This document shows positions 33,452-42,226 of a stretch of 64,000 bases of DNA, in pieces. Below the pieces are notes generated by a model that saw nothing but the letters and a program-made list of their open reading frames with translations, was not told the DNA's origin and did not search any database. A program made the position numbers and the translations under genes. Numbering within the stretch: the stretch's first letter is position 1; every line of letters begins with the position of its first letter. The stretch covers positions 496,001 to 560,000 of the forward strand of contig NC_022600.1 in NCBI RefSeq assembly GCF_000484535.1. The letters run 5' to 3'. The stretch is from Gloeobacter kilaueensis JS1 (GTDB taxonomy: Bacteria > Cyanobacteriota > Cyanobacteriia > Gloeobacterales > Gloeobacteraceae).

Positions 33452-35332
33452 TTACCAGATCCAGCAGCGCTGCGCCGGAGGGCGGGCCATCGCGGCACCC
33501 TCCCGGCAGCGAAAAGTCCGGGCAAAGCCGGGAAAATTTGCCAGGGGCAGATTCACCCGCCACCGCGCCGGGGCGTAGCTCGTGCTCGATCCAGGCGGTT
33601 CGCTGGCAGCCCAGAGGCGGGCGTAGCTCACATAAAAGCGCTGCTCCTGCCGGTTGCCGGTGCGCTGCAGGGCGGCATGGGCCATCCGCATCCCCTCGAA
33701 GTCGGCGACGGTTTCTGCCAGAGCCCGCCTGCCATCTACACCGGCGGCGGTGAGTTGCTGCCTGAGGCAATGGGCGCGCCGGGTAAAGCGCTGCCCATCG
33801 GCGGCGGGCCACCAGTGCTCGTAGGGATTGTCGAGCTGATCGAGGGGGCTGACGGCGTGGGTGATTTCGTGGCCGATGATGCTCCCGAGGGCACCGTAGT
33901 TGGTGGCCGCGTCCGCCAGCGGATCGAAGATGGGCGGCTGCAGGAGGCCAGCCGGTAGGGCAATCGTGTTGGTGATCGGATCGTAGGAGCTGTTGACCTC
34001 CGCCAGGCTCAGATCCCACTCGTTGCGGTCGGGCAGCCTGCCGATGCGCTCCAGGCCGCTCTGGGTAACCAGTTGCCAGGCGCGCAGGACGTTCAGGCTG
34101 TAATCGCGGCGATCGATGATCAAGCTTGAGTAGTCCCGCCAGCGATCCGGCCTGCCCACCTGGATTTGGAGGCTTACCAGCCGGTCGTGGGCGCGTTGCC
34201 GCGTCGTTTTTGAAAGCCAGGACTGGCGGGCAATCGCCTCGTCCGTCGCTGCCTTGAGATTGGCGGCGATGGTCTTAATCTGGGCCAGGGCGCGCCTGTC
34301 GAAGTAGGCGTCCACAAACGCTTCTCCCAGCGCGTCACCCAGGTAGGCATCGATCTCATCTATGCAGCGCTGCTGGCGCGGTTGGGGAGCTGTCCGTTGC
34401 TCGAATTCGTCGCTGAAGCGCTCGCCTGCACTGCGAAAGCGCGATCCAAGATACAGCGCCAGCGCGTCGAGCAGCCGCCAGCGCAAATAGACTCTCCAGC
34501 GCTCCACAGGCACGGTCTTAAGCAATCGATCGATCGCAGGGAGCAGGGCGGGCTGCTCCACCCGAAAGGCCGCCAGCCTCCCGAGCCCCCGCACCTGGAA
34601 GTACCGTCGCCAGTCGAAGCGGGGAGCGGATCTTGTCAGTTGTGCCGGGGTCATCTGCCGCGCCCGGCCACCGGAAACACCCGCCAGCTGCGCTTCGATC
34701 GCCAGCACTGTCCTGGCATCGGCGGCGGCAGTAGCCGCCGGCGCGCCGGCCAGCCTCAAAAGTTCTGAGGCGTAGCCCGCCAGAATGCGCCGCCGATCGG
34801 TGGTGGGATCGTCCAGGATCACGTTTGCCGGAGCGAGGAGCGCCCCCACTGCTCCCGTACTCTGCTCGTCGTCCGCCGTCAGACTAAAAAGCACGTCGAT
34901 GCCGTAGCTGTGCAGGCGGGTGATCACCTCCTGCAACTCGGCGCGGGTGTGAATGGCGGCGATGCGGGCCAGTTCAGGAACAATCGGCGTCAGGCCGGCG
35001 GCTTCGATCTGCTGGGTAGCGAGACAACTGGCGTAATAATCCCCCAGCTTCTGGCGGTTGCTGCCGGGCTGTCCCCGGTGGGCCGCCGCCCCTTGCAGCA
35101 ACTGCCGCAGGCGCTGTTCGTTCTGCCTGTCCAGCTCATCGAAGCGATCCCAGCTCTCATAACCGGCGGGAATCGGGTGGGTCTGCCGCCACTGGCGGTT
35201 GACAAAGCGATCGAAGTCGCGGCAGGGGGCGCAGTCACCCACTGCCTGCCTGAGCTTGCGGGGAACTGCAGCTACTGGCGCTGCAGCCAGAAGCGCAACA
35301 GCAAGAACGACAGGCAACCCGCCCCCCCTCAA
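33452..35332 (-). CDS. M13-family metallopeptidase (neprilysin-like), exported
   Basis: About 626 residues with a hydrophobic N-terminal signal, Cys-rich CAPCRDFDRFVN typical of M13 N-termini, the VNSSYDPITNTIALPAG segment, the zinc motif HEITH near residue 487 and ETVADFEG holding the third ligand. M13 enzymes cut small exported peptides. The start is uncertain: TTG at 35332, which overlaps the previous stop (TTGA), gives the best signal peptide; TTG at 35317 has a purine-rich leader. It is in a run of leftward genes that starts with a sulfotransferase cluster. Confidence 0.85.
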   Translation of the reverse strand: MRGGGLPVVLAVALLAAAPVAAVPRKLRQAVGDCAPCRDFDRFVNRQWRQTHPIPAGYESWDRFDELDRQNEQRLRQLLQGAAAHRGQPGSNRQKLGDYYASCLATQQIEAAGLTPIVPELARIAAIHTRAELQEVITRLHSYGIDVLFSLTADDEQSTGAVGALLAPANVILDDPTTDRRRILAGYASELLRLAGAPAATAAADARTVLAIEAQLAGVSGGRARQMTPAQLTRSAPRFDWRRYFQVRGLGRLAAFRVEQPALLPAIDRLLKTVPVERWRVYLRWRLLDALALYLGSRFRSAGERFSDEFEQRTAPQPRQQRCIDEIDAYLGDALGEAFVDAYFDRRALAQIKTIAANLKAATDEAIARQSWLSKTTRQRAHDRLVSLQIQVGRPDRWRDYSSLIIDRRDYSLNVLRAWQLVTQSGLERIGRLPDRNEWDLSLAEVNSSYDPITNTIALPAGLLQPPIFDPLADAATNYGALGSIIGHEITHAVSPLDQLDNPYEHWWPAADGQRFTRRAHCLRQQLTAAGVDGRRALAETVADFEGMRMAHAALQRTGNRQEQRFYVSYARLWAASEPPGSSTSYAPARWRVNLPLANFPGFARTFRCREGAAMARPPAQRCWIW

Positions 35333-35553
35333 GGATCGGTTGGGTTGGTGCGCAGATAAAATTCTTCGACCTGGGCCAAAAAATTGGCGGCCTCGATCGG
35401 ATCGTCCTTGCGGTACTGGGCGGCGAAGCACAGGCGGCAACCTTCGCGGACAAGCTGGCCCTTAGCGGTGAAGACCGGCCAGAATCCCCGCGTCGGCTGG
35501 GTGCAGACCGGGCAGGGATGAACGGGCAGCGCCTTCTGGGGCAGGTACCTCAT
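35329..35553 (-). CDS. Small protein with two CxxC motifs
   Basis: The 74-residue frame has CPVC and CRLC pairs (a likely small zinc ribbon) and a C-terminal amphipathic helix ending YLRTNPTDP. The GGAGG sequence directly abuts the ATG, which is closer than usual, so initiation is uncertain. It sits 29 bases after the dioxygenase stop and overlaps the peptidase start. No family is recognised. Confidence 0.5.
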   Translation of the reverse strand: MRYLPQKALPVHPCPVCTQPTRGFWPVFTAKGQLVREGCRLCFAAQYRKDDPIEAANFLAQVEEFYLRTNPTDP

Positions 35554-35582
35554 CCTCCAAGGCTACCCCCTGGCCTGTGAGT

Positions 35583-36479
35583 CTACAACGCAAAGGCTGC
35601 GTCTCCGAGCCGGACGTAGATGTCGCGCTGGTCGTCGGCAAAACTGCGGCGGCCATGCATGGCACGGGTGTTGTTGATCATCGCGATGTCGCCGCTCTTC
35701 CAGGGCACATCGATCGTGATTCGGCCCGCAACGGCGACCAGGTCGGCGAGCACCGCGTCGGGGATCGGCGAATCGTCCTCCAGGCGCACCAGGCTCGCCT
35801 TCGAGCCCGCCCGCTCCTGGCCCACCACCGGCAGGATGTTGTTGATAAAGGCGTCGTGCTCGCCATAGGGTGTCTTGACGACGGCGGAGGTGACGTACTC
35901 GGTGATCACCTGGCGCTCGGTCCCGACTTTGAAGGTCATCTGGTTTGCAGCACAGACCCTGGCCACCTCTTCGAGGTCGTCGCTCTGGTAGATGCCCTGC
36001 CAGGTGCCGTCGGGATAGGTGCGAATGTACTTGATGCGCTGCTCGCTAAAAAGTTGCCGCGAAGCGGAACTCAGTTCGCGCCAGAAGCGCACGCCGTCGG
36101 CGACCGTCGTCTCGCCGTCTTTGAGCGCCGGGGTGGCGCAGTAGAACCAGAGGACGCTCGGGTGCTCTTTTAGATAGTACATTTCGCCGTGCAACGGAAC
36201 GGCAAAGCGCAACTTGCCCCCGGTCACCGACATCAAGGTCTTGTTGCCGCCAATGGACTCGCGGCTGTAGGCACCGCCGACGTAGGCGCGAAAGTCGGTG
36301 CAGTAGCGGGCGGTGAACGCTAAAAAAGCCTCGGTGTCAGGCGCAAAGCCGGTGATGTAGACGTAGCCGGTCCGGCGAAAAGCGTCGATCACCGTATCGC
36401 GGTCGAGGTCGAGGGGGCTGGCAGCAGCGGTCCCCTGGAGGGTCGTACCGAACGTGTCTGTGGGAGTCTGGGTTGTCAT
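35583..36479 (-). CDS. TauD/TfdA-like Fe(II)/2-oxoglutarate dioxygenase
   Basis: A 298-residue protein with an HGE metal motif (His97-x-Glu99), the distal metal His275 in NTRAMHGRR, and the 2-oxoglutarate-binding Arg (~290, YVRLGD). Glu instead of Asp in the facial triad is typical of the clavaminate-synthase/SyrP-like branch that hydroxylates amino acids or peptides (family knowledge). The ATG at 36479 is 46 bases after the propeller-like gene. It is the last clear tailoring-type enzyme of the leftward unit. Confidence 0.85.
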   Translation of the reverse strand: MTTQTPTDTFGTTLQGTAAASPLDLDRDTVIDAFRRTGYVYITGFAPDTEAFLAFTARYCTDFRAYVGGAYSRESIGGNKTLMSVTGGKLRFAVPLHGEMYYLKEHPSVLWFYCATPALKDGETTVADGVRFWRELSSASRQLFSEQRIKYIRTYPDGTWQGIYQSDDLEEVARVCAANQMTFKVGTERQVITEYVTSAVVKTPYGEHDAFINNILPVVGQERAGSKASLVRLEDDSPIPDAVLADLVAVAGRITIDVPWKSGDIAMINNTRAMHGRRSFADDQRDIYVRLGDAAFAL

Positions 36480-36525
36480 GTCGTTATGCCTACACAGCTT
36501 TTGAACTCGATAAACGGGCGGATCT

Positions 36526-37875
36526 TCAAGATGGGCCGGGCACCAGCCAGACTTCGAGGGCGACCGGCGGGGCCGGTGCATCGGAAGCTGAATCCGACGA
36601 CAGCTGGCCCTGGGGGTTGAAGACCAGTACCAGCCCCTCCGGCGTCGAGAGGGCCGATACCAGTTCGCCCGCAGGCTGGATGCCCCACTGGTCTAGAGGC
36701 AGGCGGGTCCACTCCTCGCCGTCGCCCGTGGCAAAGAGGACGAAGGTATCTTTGATCTGCAGCCCGGCCACCAGCTGTCCCCGGTGCAGCAAAAAGCACT
36801 GCAGCACAGCGGTGGGCGCGTCGAAGCCCCGGCCCAGGGCAGCGAGGGGCACCTTCAGGCCGGTGGGCGAAAAGCGCGGTTTGCCGACGAGCAGATCCCA
36901 GCTTTGATCCGGGTAGATCCGGAAGATCTCGGGGGCGAGCACCTGGTGGCTGCGCAAGGCTGGATCGGCGCTGCCCGCGACGACGTAGAGGCAGCCATTC
37001 AACTCCGCCAGGGCTGCCACCTGCTGATTTTCAGTAAAGATATAGGCACCGCTTGTGAGCACCGCCCGGCAGTCCTGGCCGTCGGGGGTGCCCAGCCGCA
37101 AAAGTTGAAAGCCGCGATCGAGGTTGCGGGTGCCGAGGTAGAGCCCCTGCTCGAAGGAAGCAGCCTGGCTTGCGAGGATGTTGCCCTGGTCTTTGAAATT
37201 GGGTAGACGCAGCGCTTCCCAATGAGCGGCGGTGGGCGAAGGCGCTTTTAAGAGCGGCGGCGGATCTTTGCCGAGCCCGGTCGAGAGCGCCAGCCAGCTT
37301 TCGGCGAACGGCAAGATCTGATGAAAAGTAAAGGCACCGACCGCCGGGTTGCCCTCGAAGTGGGTCTGCCAGGTGCCGCCGTTTTCGCTGGTGAGCACGG
37401 TGCCGCCAAAGGGCGAGGAGAGGCTTGCCAGCAGAAGACCGCCGGGGAGCGCCAGGAGCGAGCAGAAGACGCTGCGGCCAGACCAGATCGCCTGTTCGCT
37501 CGCCAGACTCACCCCGAGCGCGTCGCTCAGCTTGTCCTTGGACTGCTCCTCGGCGACGCTGTCGGGAAAGAAGATGTCGAGCATGTCCTTTGGGCGCTTG
37601 CGCGCACTCGGATTGATCGTCGTGTTGATCGCGATCGAAGCGTGGACGGTGCGCCATTCGCCCGTCGCCGCCTCGAAGCGGACGATCCGCCGAAAATCTT
37701 GAATGTCGCGGTCGATGTAGATGCCCGCAAAGTAGAGCGTCCCCTGGTAAAAGGCGAGGGCACCGACCACCTGCTGGAGGTCGGCGAGATCTTCTTGCAC
37801 GATGCGGCCCAAAAAGTAAGGATTGTTGCCGCTGCGGGTGCCGGTGTGGCTGCTGGTCTGCGCAGAGTAGATCAC
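36526..37875 (-). CDS. Propeller-like protein of unknown function
   Basis: The 449-residue protein has no signal peptide and repeats beta-strand/Trp-rich blades (GGTWQTHFEGN, EEWTRLPLDQWG, QSWDLLVGKPRF), resembling Kelch or Asp-box propellers. It is translationally close to the sulfotransferase gene (4-base gap). No catalytic motif is evident. Its tight linkage to the sulfotransferase suggests a shared process. Confidence 0.65.
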   Translation of the reverse strand: MIYSAQTSSHTGTRSGNNPYFLGRIVQEDLADLQQVVGALAFYQGTLYFAGIYIDRDIQDFRRIVRFEAATGEWRTVHASIAINTTINPSARKRPKDMLDIFFPDSVAEEQSKDKLSDALGVSLASEQAIWSGRSVFCSLLALPGGLLLASLSSPFGGTVLTSENGGTWQTHFEGNPAVGAFTFHQILPFAESWLALSTGLGKDPPPLLKAPSPTAAHWEALRLPNFKDQGNILASQAASFEQGLYLGTRNLDRGFQLLRLGTPDGQDCRAVLTSGAYIFTENQQVAALAELNGCLYVVAGSADPALRSHQVLAPEIFRIYPDQSWDLLVGKPRFSPTGLKVPLAALGRGFDAPTAVLQCFLLHRGQLVAGLQIKDTFVLFATGDGEEWTRLPLDQWGIQPAGELVSALSTPEGLVLVFNPQGQLSSDSASDAPAPPVALEVWLVPGPS

Positions 37876-37879
37876 AGCC

Positions 37880-38842
37880 TCAGTACCCCATCTGCTGGGC
37901 CATCTCCTGGATGCCCTGGGCCGTCTCCGCGTCCACCGCCCACTCGTAGGTGCCCTTGAGAGGCGGAATGGGTACTTTGCTGTTGCGCAACTTTGGATTG
38001 GAAAGAAACTTGGGATCGTTGCCGAAGGGAGCGTTGAGCGGTCCCATCCGGGCGTAGGGCGATTTTTCGGGCGTCTTCATCTGCTCGATCGCCTCTTCGT
38101 CGGTGCGGATGCCCAGCCACTCGGCGATCTGCGGCAAATAAATATCGAGGTCCGAAAGCAAATCTTCGCCCCGGATGCGCATCCCCTGCCCCAGAGGCAG
38201 CCGCTCCATAAAAGCATTGATCTTTTGATGGGCGGTGAACCAGAGCTTGAGGGGACTGATCTTGACCCGCTTTTTGGGTTCTGGATCTTCTTCGTCGTCG
38301 ATAAAGGCCGGGTCGATGCGCCAGCCGACTTTGGCCTGCATCTCGCCCACCTGCTCGCGGGTCTGAAAGATGACGGCGATAAATTCTTGAATCGACTTGG
38401 CGGTGCCCACCGGATGGCGGGTCAGGTGCAAAAAGCGCGCCCTCGGAAACATCTGAAAGGCCCGCTCCATATTCTCGATTTTGAGAATCGTCGTGGGCGA
38501 TTTGTCTACGCCGATCTGGGGCGATACGTTGTCGAGCAGATAGTTAAAGACCTGCTCGCAGCTCATGTGCATGTGTTCGTTGATCCAGAGGCGGGCGCGG
38601 TGGACGCTCAATTCTGTCTGTACCCCTTCGTGAATCTGGGCGAGGGAGCGGGCAAGGCCGTCCATCGCCGTCGGCCAGCGCCGCTGGATGCGGGCGACGT
38701 TGAGATCTTCGAGGGTGTCGGTCTTAAACAAGTTCAGCTCCGGAAAGCCGTACAGGTCCGGATGCCGTCCGAGCAACGTCCCGACCACCGAGGAGAAGGA
38801 CCGGGGCGGCGTCAGGATGATCAGGGGCGCATAGTTTGACAC
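37880..38842 (-). CDS. Sulfotransferase (PAPS-dependent), motifs intact
   Basis: A 320-residue sulfotransferase-family protein. The 5'-phosphosulfate loop is TPPRSFSSV (residues 11-19, with Arg14), a VDKSPTT segment contains the catalytic-region Lys (about 114), and the 3'-phosphate site RHPVGTAKS gives Arg142 and Ser150. No membrane helix is present. Acceptor unknown; related enzymes sulfate polyketide-peptides, sugars or tyrosines. It is the second gene of the leftward unit and diverges from a paralogue that has lost these residues. Confidence 0.88.
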   Translation of the reverse strand: MSNYAPLIILTPPRSFSSVVGTLLGRHPDLYGFPELNLFKTDTLEDLNVARIQRRWPTAMDGLARSLAQIHEGVQTELSVHRARLWINEHMHMSCEQVFNYLLDNVSPQIGVDKSPTTILKIENMERAFQMFPRARFLHLTRHPVGTAKSIQEFIAVIFQTREQVGEMQAKVGWRIDPAFIDDEEDPEPKKRVKISPLKLWFTAHQKINAFMERLPLGQGMRIRGEDLLSDLDIYLPQIAEWLGIRTDEEAIEQMKTPEKSPYARMGPLNAPFGNDPKFLSNPKLRNSKVPIPPLKGTYEWAVDAETAQGIQEMAQQMGY

Positions 38843-38870
38843 GGGTATTTCAGCAGGGAAGTAAGCGTCG

Positions 38871-39242
38871 TTATTTTATCACTCCGTTCAGTTCGCCCAG
38901 CCGCTGCTCGACGCGGGCAAACTCGTCGGCGGTCATCTGAACGAGGGCGACCAGGGTCTTGTACTGCTGCTGCAGTTGCCGCCGGTACTCCTCAAGCTCC
39001 TCGCGATCCGAGCAGTCCATCGAAAAATCTGGAGCCTTAAACCAGTCCTGCATCCGCTTGAGAAAATCGAGGGGCAGACTGTTTTGGGGCGTCGGCGGCA
39101 TCGGTGCCACCTCCTGCTGGCGGACCGAAGGCAGCACGGGGGCGGGCCTGAGCGGCTCGGCCAGCTGCCCCTGATCGCGCCGATCGCGTATCTTCTGTAA
39201 GATGGCCTGCCGCTTTTGGGCGTCGATACTGGAGTCTGGCAT
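38871..39242 (-). CDS. Coiled-coil protein of unknown function
   Basis: The 123-residue protein has a basic N-terminal helix, a Pro-rich middle, a short DWFKAPDFSMDC segment and a C-terminal coiled coil (EELEEYRRQLQQQYKTL). It is the first gene of the leftward unit, 28 bases ahead of the sulfotransferase. No family is recognised; it lacks the double-Gly or Tyr-rich core of an exported peptide precursor. Confidence 0.6.
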   Translation of the reverse strand: MPDSSIDAQKRQAILQKIRDRRDQGQLAEPLRPAPVLPSVRQQEVAPMPPTPQNSLPLDFLKRMQDWFKAPDFSMDCSDREELEEYRRQLQQQYKTLVALVQMTADEFARVEQRLGELNGVIK

Positions 39243-39311
39243 GGTCGTACCTGGCGGTCCGTCTATCCGGACCCGAGAAAACCCATCCGATATTCTACAG
39301 TTACTGCAAAG

Positions 39312-40220
39312 ATGTCATTTGCCCAGCCGATCTTCATCCTTTCTGCCAACTGCAGCGGCAGTTCTCAACTCTCAGCGATGCTCGGCCAGCACCCCGAGAC
39401 CTACGGCCTGCCCCAGATCAACCTGCTGATGCTCGATACGGTCGAACAACTCAACTTGCTCCTGCAGGGGCCGCGCCAGTTTCAGGTCCACGGGCTCTTG
39501 CGGGCGGTCGCCCAACTCTACAGCGGCGAACAGACGATCAACGCCGTCGCGATGGCCCGCCGCTGGATCTCCAACCGCTTTTATGCCGACAGTGCCAGCG
39601 TCTACCGCCAGCTGTGCCGGCGCGTCGCCCCCCTGCGCCTCGTCGATCCGAGCACGACCTACTGTGCGGGCCGCGAACGGCTCGAACGGCTCTATGCCGC
39701 TTTTCCGGAGGCCCATTTTTTGCACCTGGTCCGCCATCCCCGCTCCCAGGGCGAGGCGGTGATCGGTATCGGCGAGGGGGCGCTCGCCATCCAGGACGGC
39801 TCGCTCGAATTTCGCACCAAAGAAGATGTGCTCGTTGACCCGCAGTACGCCTGGTACCGCTACAACGCCAACATCCGCCGCTTTTTTGGCCAACTGGCCC
39901 CCTGGCAAAAGTACACCGTGCAGTGGGAGGCGATCGTCTCTGAACCGGGCACCCACCTTGAGGCGATCTGCCGCTGGTTGGGGCTGGAATGGAACGAAGC
40001 GCTCGCAGCGGCCCTATTGCACCCGGAGCGATCGTCCTACGCGGGCTTTGGCCCCTACAGCTGCCAGCTGGGCCACGACCCCTACTTTTTGCGCCATCCG
40101 GCCTTCGTGAGCCGGCCATTGCCGCTGCCCTCCCTGAGCGGCCCCCTTTCCTGGCGCGACGACGGCCAGGAATTTTTGCCCGAGGTTCTGACCCTCGCTC
40201 GTGAATTGGGCTACAACTAA
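39312..40220 (+). CDS. Sulfotransferase-like protein with degenerate PAPS motifs
   Basis: The 302-residue protein aligns with the gene at 37880 (QHPETYGLPQINL against RHPDLYGFPELNL), but the PAPS loop reads SANCSGSSQ with no Arg/Lys, VDKSPTT is VDPSTTY, and RHPVGTAKS is RHPRSQGEA. All three substrate-binding Lys/Arg/Ser positions are altered, so it may be inactive, regulatory, or use another donor. The ATG at 39312 lies 69 bases from the divergent coiled-coil gene. Paired active/degenerate enzymes often form heterodimers (inference). Confidence 0.78.
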   Translation: MSFAQPIFILSANCSGSSQLSAMLGQHPETYGLPQINLLMLDTVEQLNLLLQGPRQFQVHGLLRAVAQLYSGEQTINAVAMARRWISNRFYADSASVYRQLCRRVAPLRLVDPSTTYCAGRERLERLYAAFPEAHFLHLVRHPRSQGEAVIGIGEGALAIQDGSLEFRTKEDVLVDPQYAWYRYNANIRRFFGQLAPWQKYTVQWEAIVSEPGTHLEAICRWLGLEWNEALAAALLHPERSSYAGFGPYSCQLGHDPYFLRHPAFVSRPLPLPSLSGPLSWRDDGQEFLPEVLTLARELGYN

Positions 40221-40282
40221 TCCTGATTGTCAGGGTGTGCCCACAGACTGTGCTTTTCTGTCATATAGTACACACAATCCGG

Positions 40283-40311
40283 TTGACAGGCGGTTGCAAA
40301 GCTGATACTAT
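40283..40311 (+). promoter_or_regulatory. Sigma-70-type promoter for the TPR gene
   Basis: TTGACA at 40283-40288 and TACTAT at 40306-40311 are separated by 17 bases, an almost ideal housekeeping promoter, with a predicted start about 25 bases before the ATG at 40345. Confidence 0.75.
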
Positions 40312-40344
40312 CGCAGTCGCGTAAGAGCCTTACTAAGTAACTGA

Positions 40345-41340
40345 ATGGCTAGTTTTACTCCCAAGGTTAATAAAGTCACTAAGACTGGACTGCGCGATCG
40401 GCTGAAGCTGGCGGCTGCATTCTTAAAAGAAAAGCGTTTCGACGAAGCTCTGCGCGAGACGAACGCCGTCCTGCAGGCTGAGCCCAATTCGGCCCAGGCG
40501 CTGTCGCTTTTAGGCAGTATTCATCTCAAGTGTCGGCGCTACGACGAAGCGCTGGCTGCCTGCCACAAGGCGCTCACCATCGACCCTCTTTCGGTGAGTG
40601 CCTGCCTCGGCGTCGGCATGGCCTACCTGCGCAAAAAAGACTTCAAGCAGGCGATGGCCGCCTTTGAAAATGCGGTCAAACTCGATCCCAAGCAGCCCAA
40701 GGTTTATATCAGCCTCGGACTTGCGATGTTCGGCCAGGAAAGATTCGACGATGCAATTCAGTACTTTTATCGGGCCCTGCGCTTTTCTCCCCAGACAGAG
40801 CTTCCTTACATCCTGATCGCGCGGGCCTGCCGCAAGCAGGGGCGCACCGCCGATGCGATCACAGCGCTTGAAGACTTGATAAAGATTCGCCCCGAAAGTT
40901 TCATCGCCCACGCGACCCTTGCCAGCATCTACCTCGACAAAAAAAACTACGAGGCCGCCGAGCAGATCTTGAACCGGGCCCTCGAGATCAAGGGCGATAA
41001 GCCCGCTCCGGCGATTTTACTCTCCCTTGCCGAGCTTTATATCGAGACCGACAGACTCGCCCCCGCCGCCGACCTCCTCCGTAGCCTGCCCTCCGCCAAA
41101 AAGATCCTGCCCCAAAAGCACAAGCTCTGGGGCGATCTCTACAGCAAGCAAAATCTCGTGCGCGAGGCCGCCGAAGAATATCGCACCGCCAGCCTGCTCG
41201 CCGCCGAAGACGACAAGGGCGACGACATCGAGATGGAGAGTCTGGTCGAAGCGGGCTCCACCAGTTGGGAGGAGCTGGCCACCACCTACCGGGCGATGGT
41301 GGGTGAGTCGCTCCTCAAGGCGCGCAAGACCCGAAACTAG
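40345..41340 (+). CDS. TPR-repeat protein
   Basis: The 331-residue protein is almost entirely tetratricopeptide repeats: about seven units such as AQALSLLGSIHLKCRRYDEA, SACLGVGMAYLRKKDFKQA and VYISLGLAMFGQERFDDA. It has no signal peptide and probably scaffolds a cytoplasmic complex. It has its own strong promoter and starts a three-gene rightward unit with the sulfatase-fold enzyme and the M50-HlyD fusion. Confidence 0.87.
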   Translation: MASFTPKVNKVTKTGLRDRLKLAAAFLKEKRFDEALRETNAVLQAEPNSAQALSLLGSIHLKCRRYDEALAACHKALTIDPLSVSACLGVGMAYLRKKDFKQAMAAFENAVKLDPKQPKVYISLGLAMFGQERFDDAIQYFYRALRFSPQTELPYILIARACRKQGRTADAITALEDLIKIRPESFIAHATLASIYLDKKNYEAAEQILNRALEIKGDKPAPAILLSLAELYIETDRLAPAADLLRSLPSAKKILPQKHKLWGDLYSKQNLVREAAEEYRTASLLAAEDDKGDDIEMESLVEAGSTSWEELATTYRAMVGESLLKARKTRN

Positions 41341-41393
41341 TTGTTTTTCTCCTGCCCACTCCACCACTACAACCGGCCAGACCGGACAGACAC

Positions 41394-42221
41394 ATGCCCA
41401 ATCACCTTGTCCAGATCGTCATGGATAGCTGCCGCTTCGACAGCTACCAGGCAGCGACCACCCCCAACATGGACCGCCTCGGCCAGGCCGAGCAGCGCTA
41501 CAGCTACGCCTCGTGGACCTCGCCCTCGCACTACACGATGTTGATGGGCATGGTGCCCCATACCAGTCCCAAAAACGTCTTCGCCTCCGAAGTCTACAAG
41601 CAGGACTTTGCCCGCTGGATCGACAGGCTCGACGTCGCGGATCTGTCTTTTAAGACTTTCGTGCCGTACCTGTCGCTACCCAAGGTGCTGCAGGATCTGG
41701 GCTACGAGACGATCGCCCGCGTCTCGATGCCGGTGCTCAACCAGACGACGAGCATGAACCGCTACTTCGACGACTACAAGCTGATGCCCAACCACAACGA
41801 CTTCAAGTCGATGGTGGCGGAGGTCGAATTTGAAGAGGACGAACCGCGCTTTTACTTTTTTAATCTGGGCGAGACCCACTATCCCTACATGCTCAACGGC
41901 GAAGACATGCCCAGAGTCTCCGGGGTCCACGGCGTCTTCAAAGAGATGGACGCGATGCTCAAAAGCGGCCAGGGGGCGGTGGCGAGCAAGTTCTTCGACG
42001 AAGGGGAGATGCAGCGGCTCCACAAGCAGCAGATCCACTGCGTCGAATATATCGACGAATTGCTCGGCCAGCTCTACCAAAAGTGTCCCGAAAACACCTA
42101 CTTTATCGTCACCGCCGACCACGGCGAGTTGTTCGGTGAGGAGGGCTACTTTGGCCACGGCCCGGTGATGCATCCCAAGTGCTTCGAGGTGCCCTTCCTC
42201 GAAGGTCTGCGTCCAGGTTAA
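41394..42221 (+). CDS. Alkaline-phosphatase/sulfatase-fold hydrolase without a formylglycine site
   Basis: A short (275 residues) member of the superfamily: MDSCRFDSY gives the first metal Asp (11), TPNMDRLG follows, and TADHGELFG plus GHG supply the second metal site. The nucleophile position, where sulfatases have Cys/Ser-x-Pro-Ser-Arg, reads TSPSH (Thr42), so it cannot form formylglycine and is more likely a phosphatase, phosphodiesterase or phosphotransferase. It is 5 bases upstream of the fusion protein. Confidence 0.78.
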   Translation: MPNHLVQIVMDSCRFDSYQAATTPNMDRLGQAEQRYSYASWTSPSHYTMLMGMVPHTSPKNVFASEVYKQDFARWIDRLDVADLSFKTFVPYLSLPKVLQDLGYETIARVSMPVLNQTTSMNRYFDDYKLMPNHNDFKSMVAEVEFEEDEPRFYFFNLGETHYPYMLNGEDMPRVSGVHGVFKEMDAMLKSGQGAVASKFFDEGEMQRLHKQQIHCVEYIDELLGQLYQKCPENTYFIVTADHGELFGEEGYFGHGPVMHPKCFEVPFLEGLRPG

Positions 42222-42226
42222 AAGCG

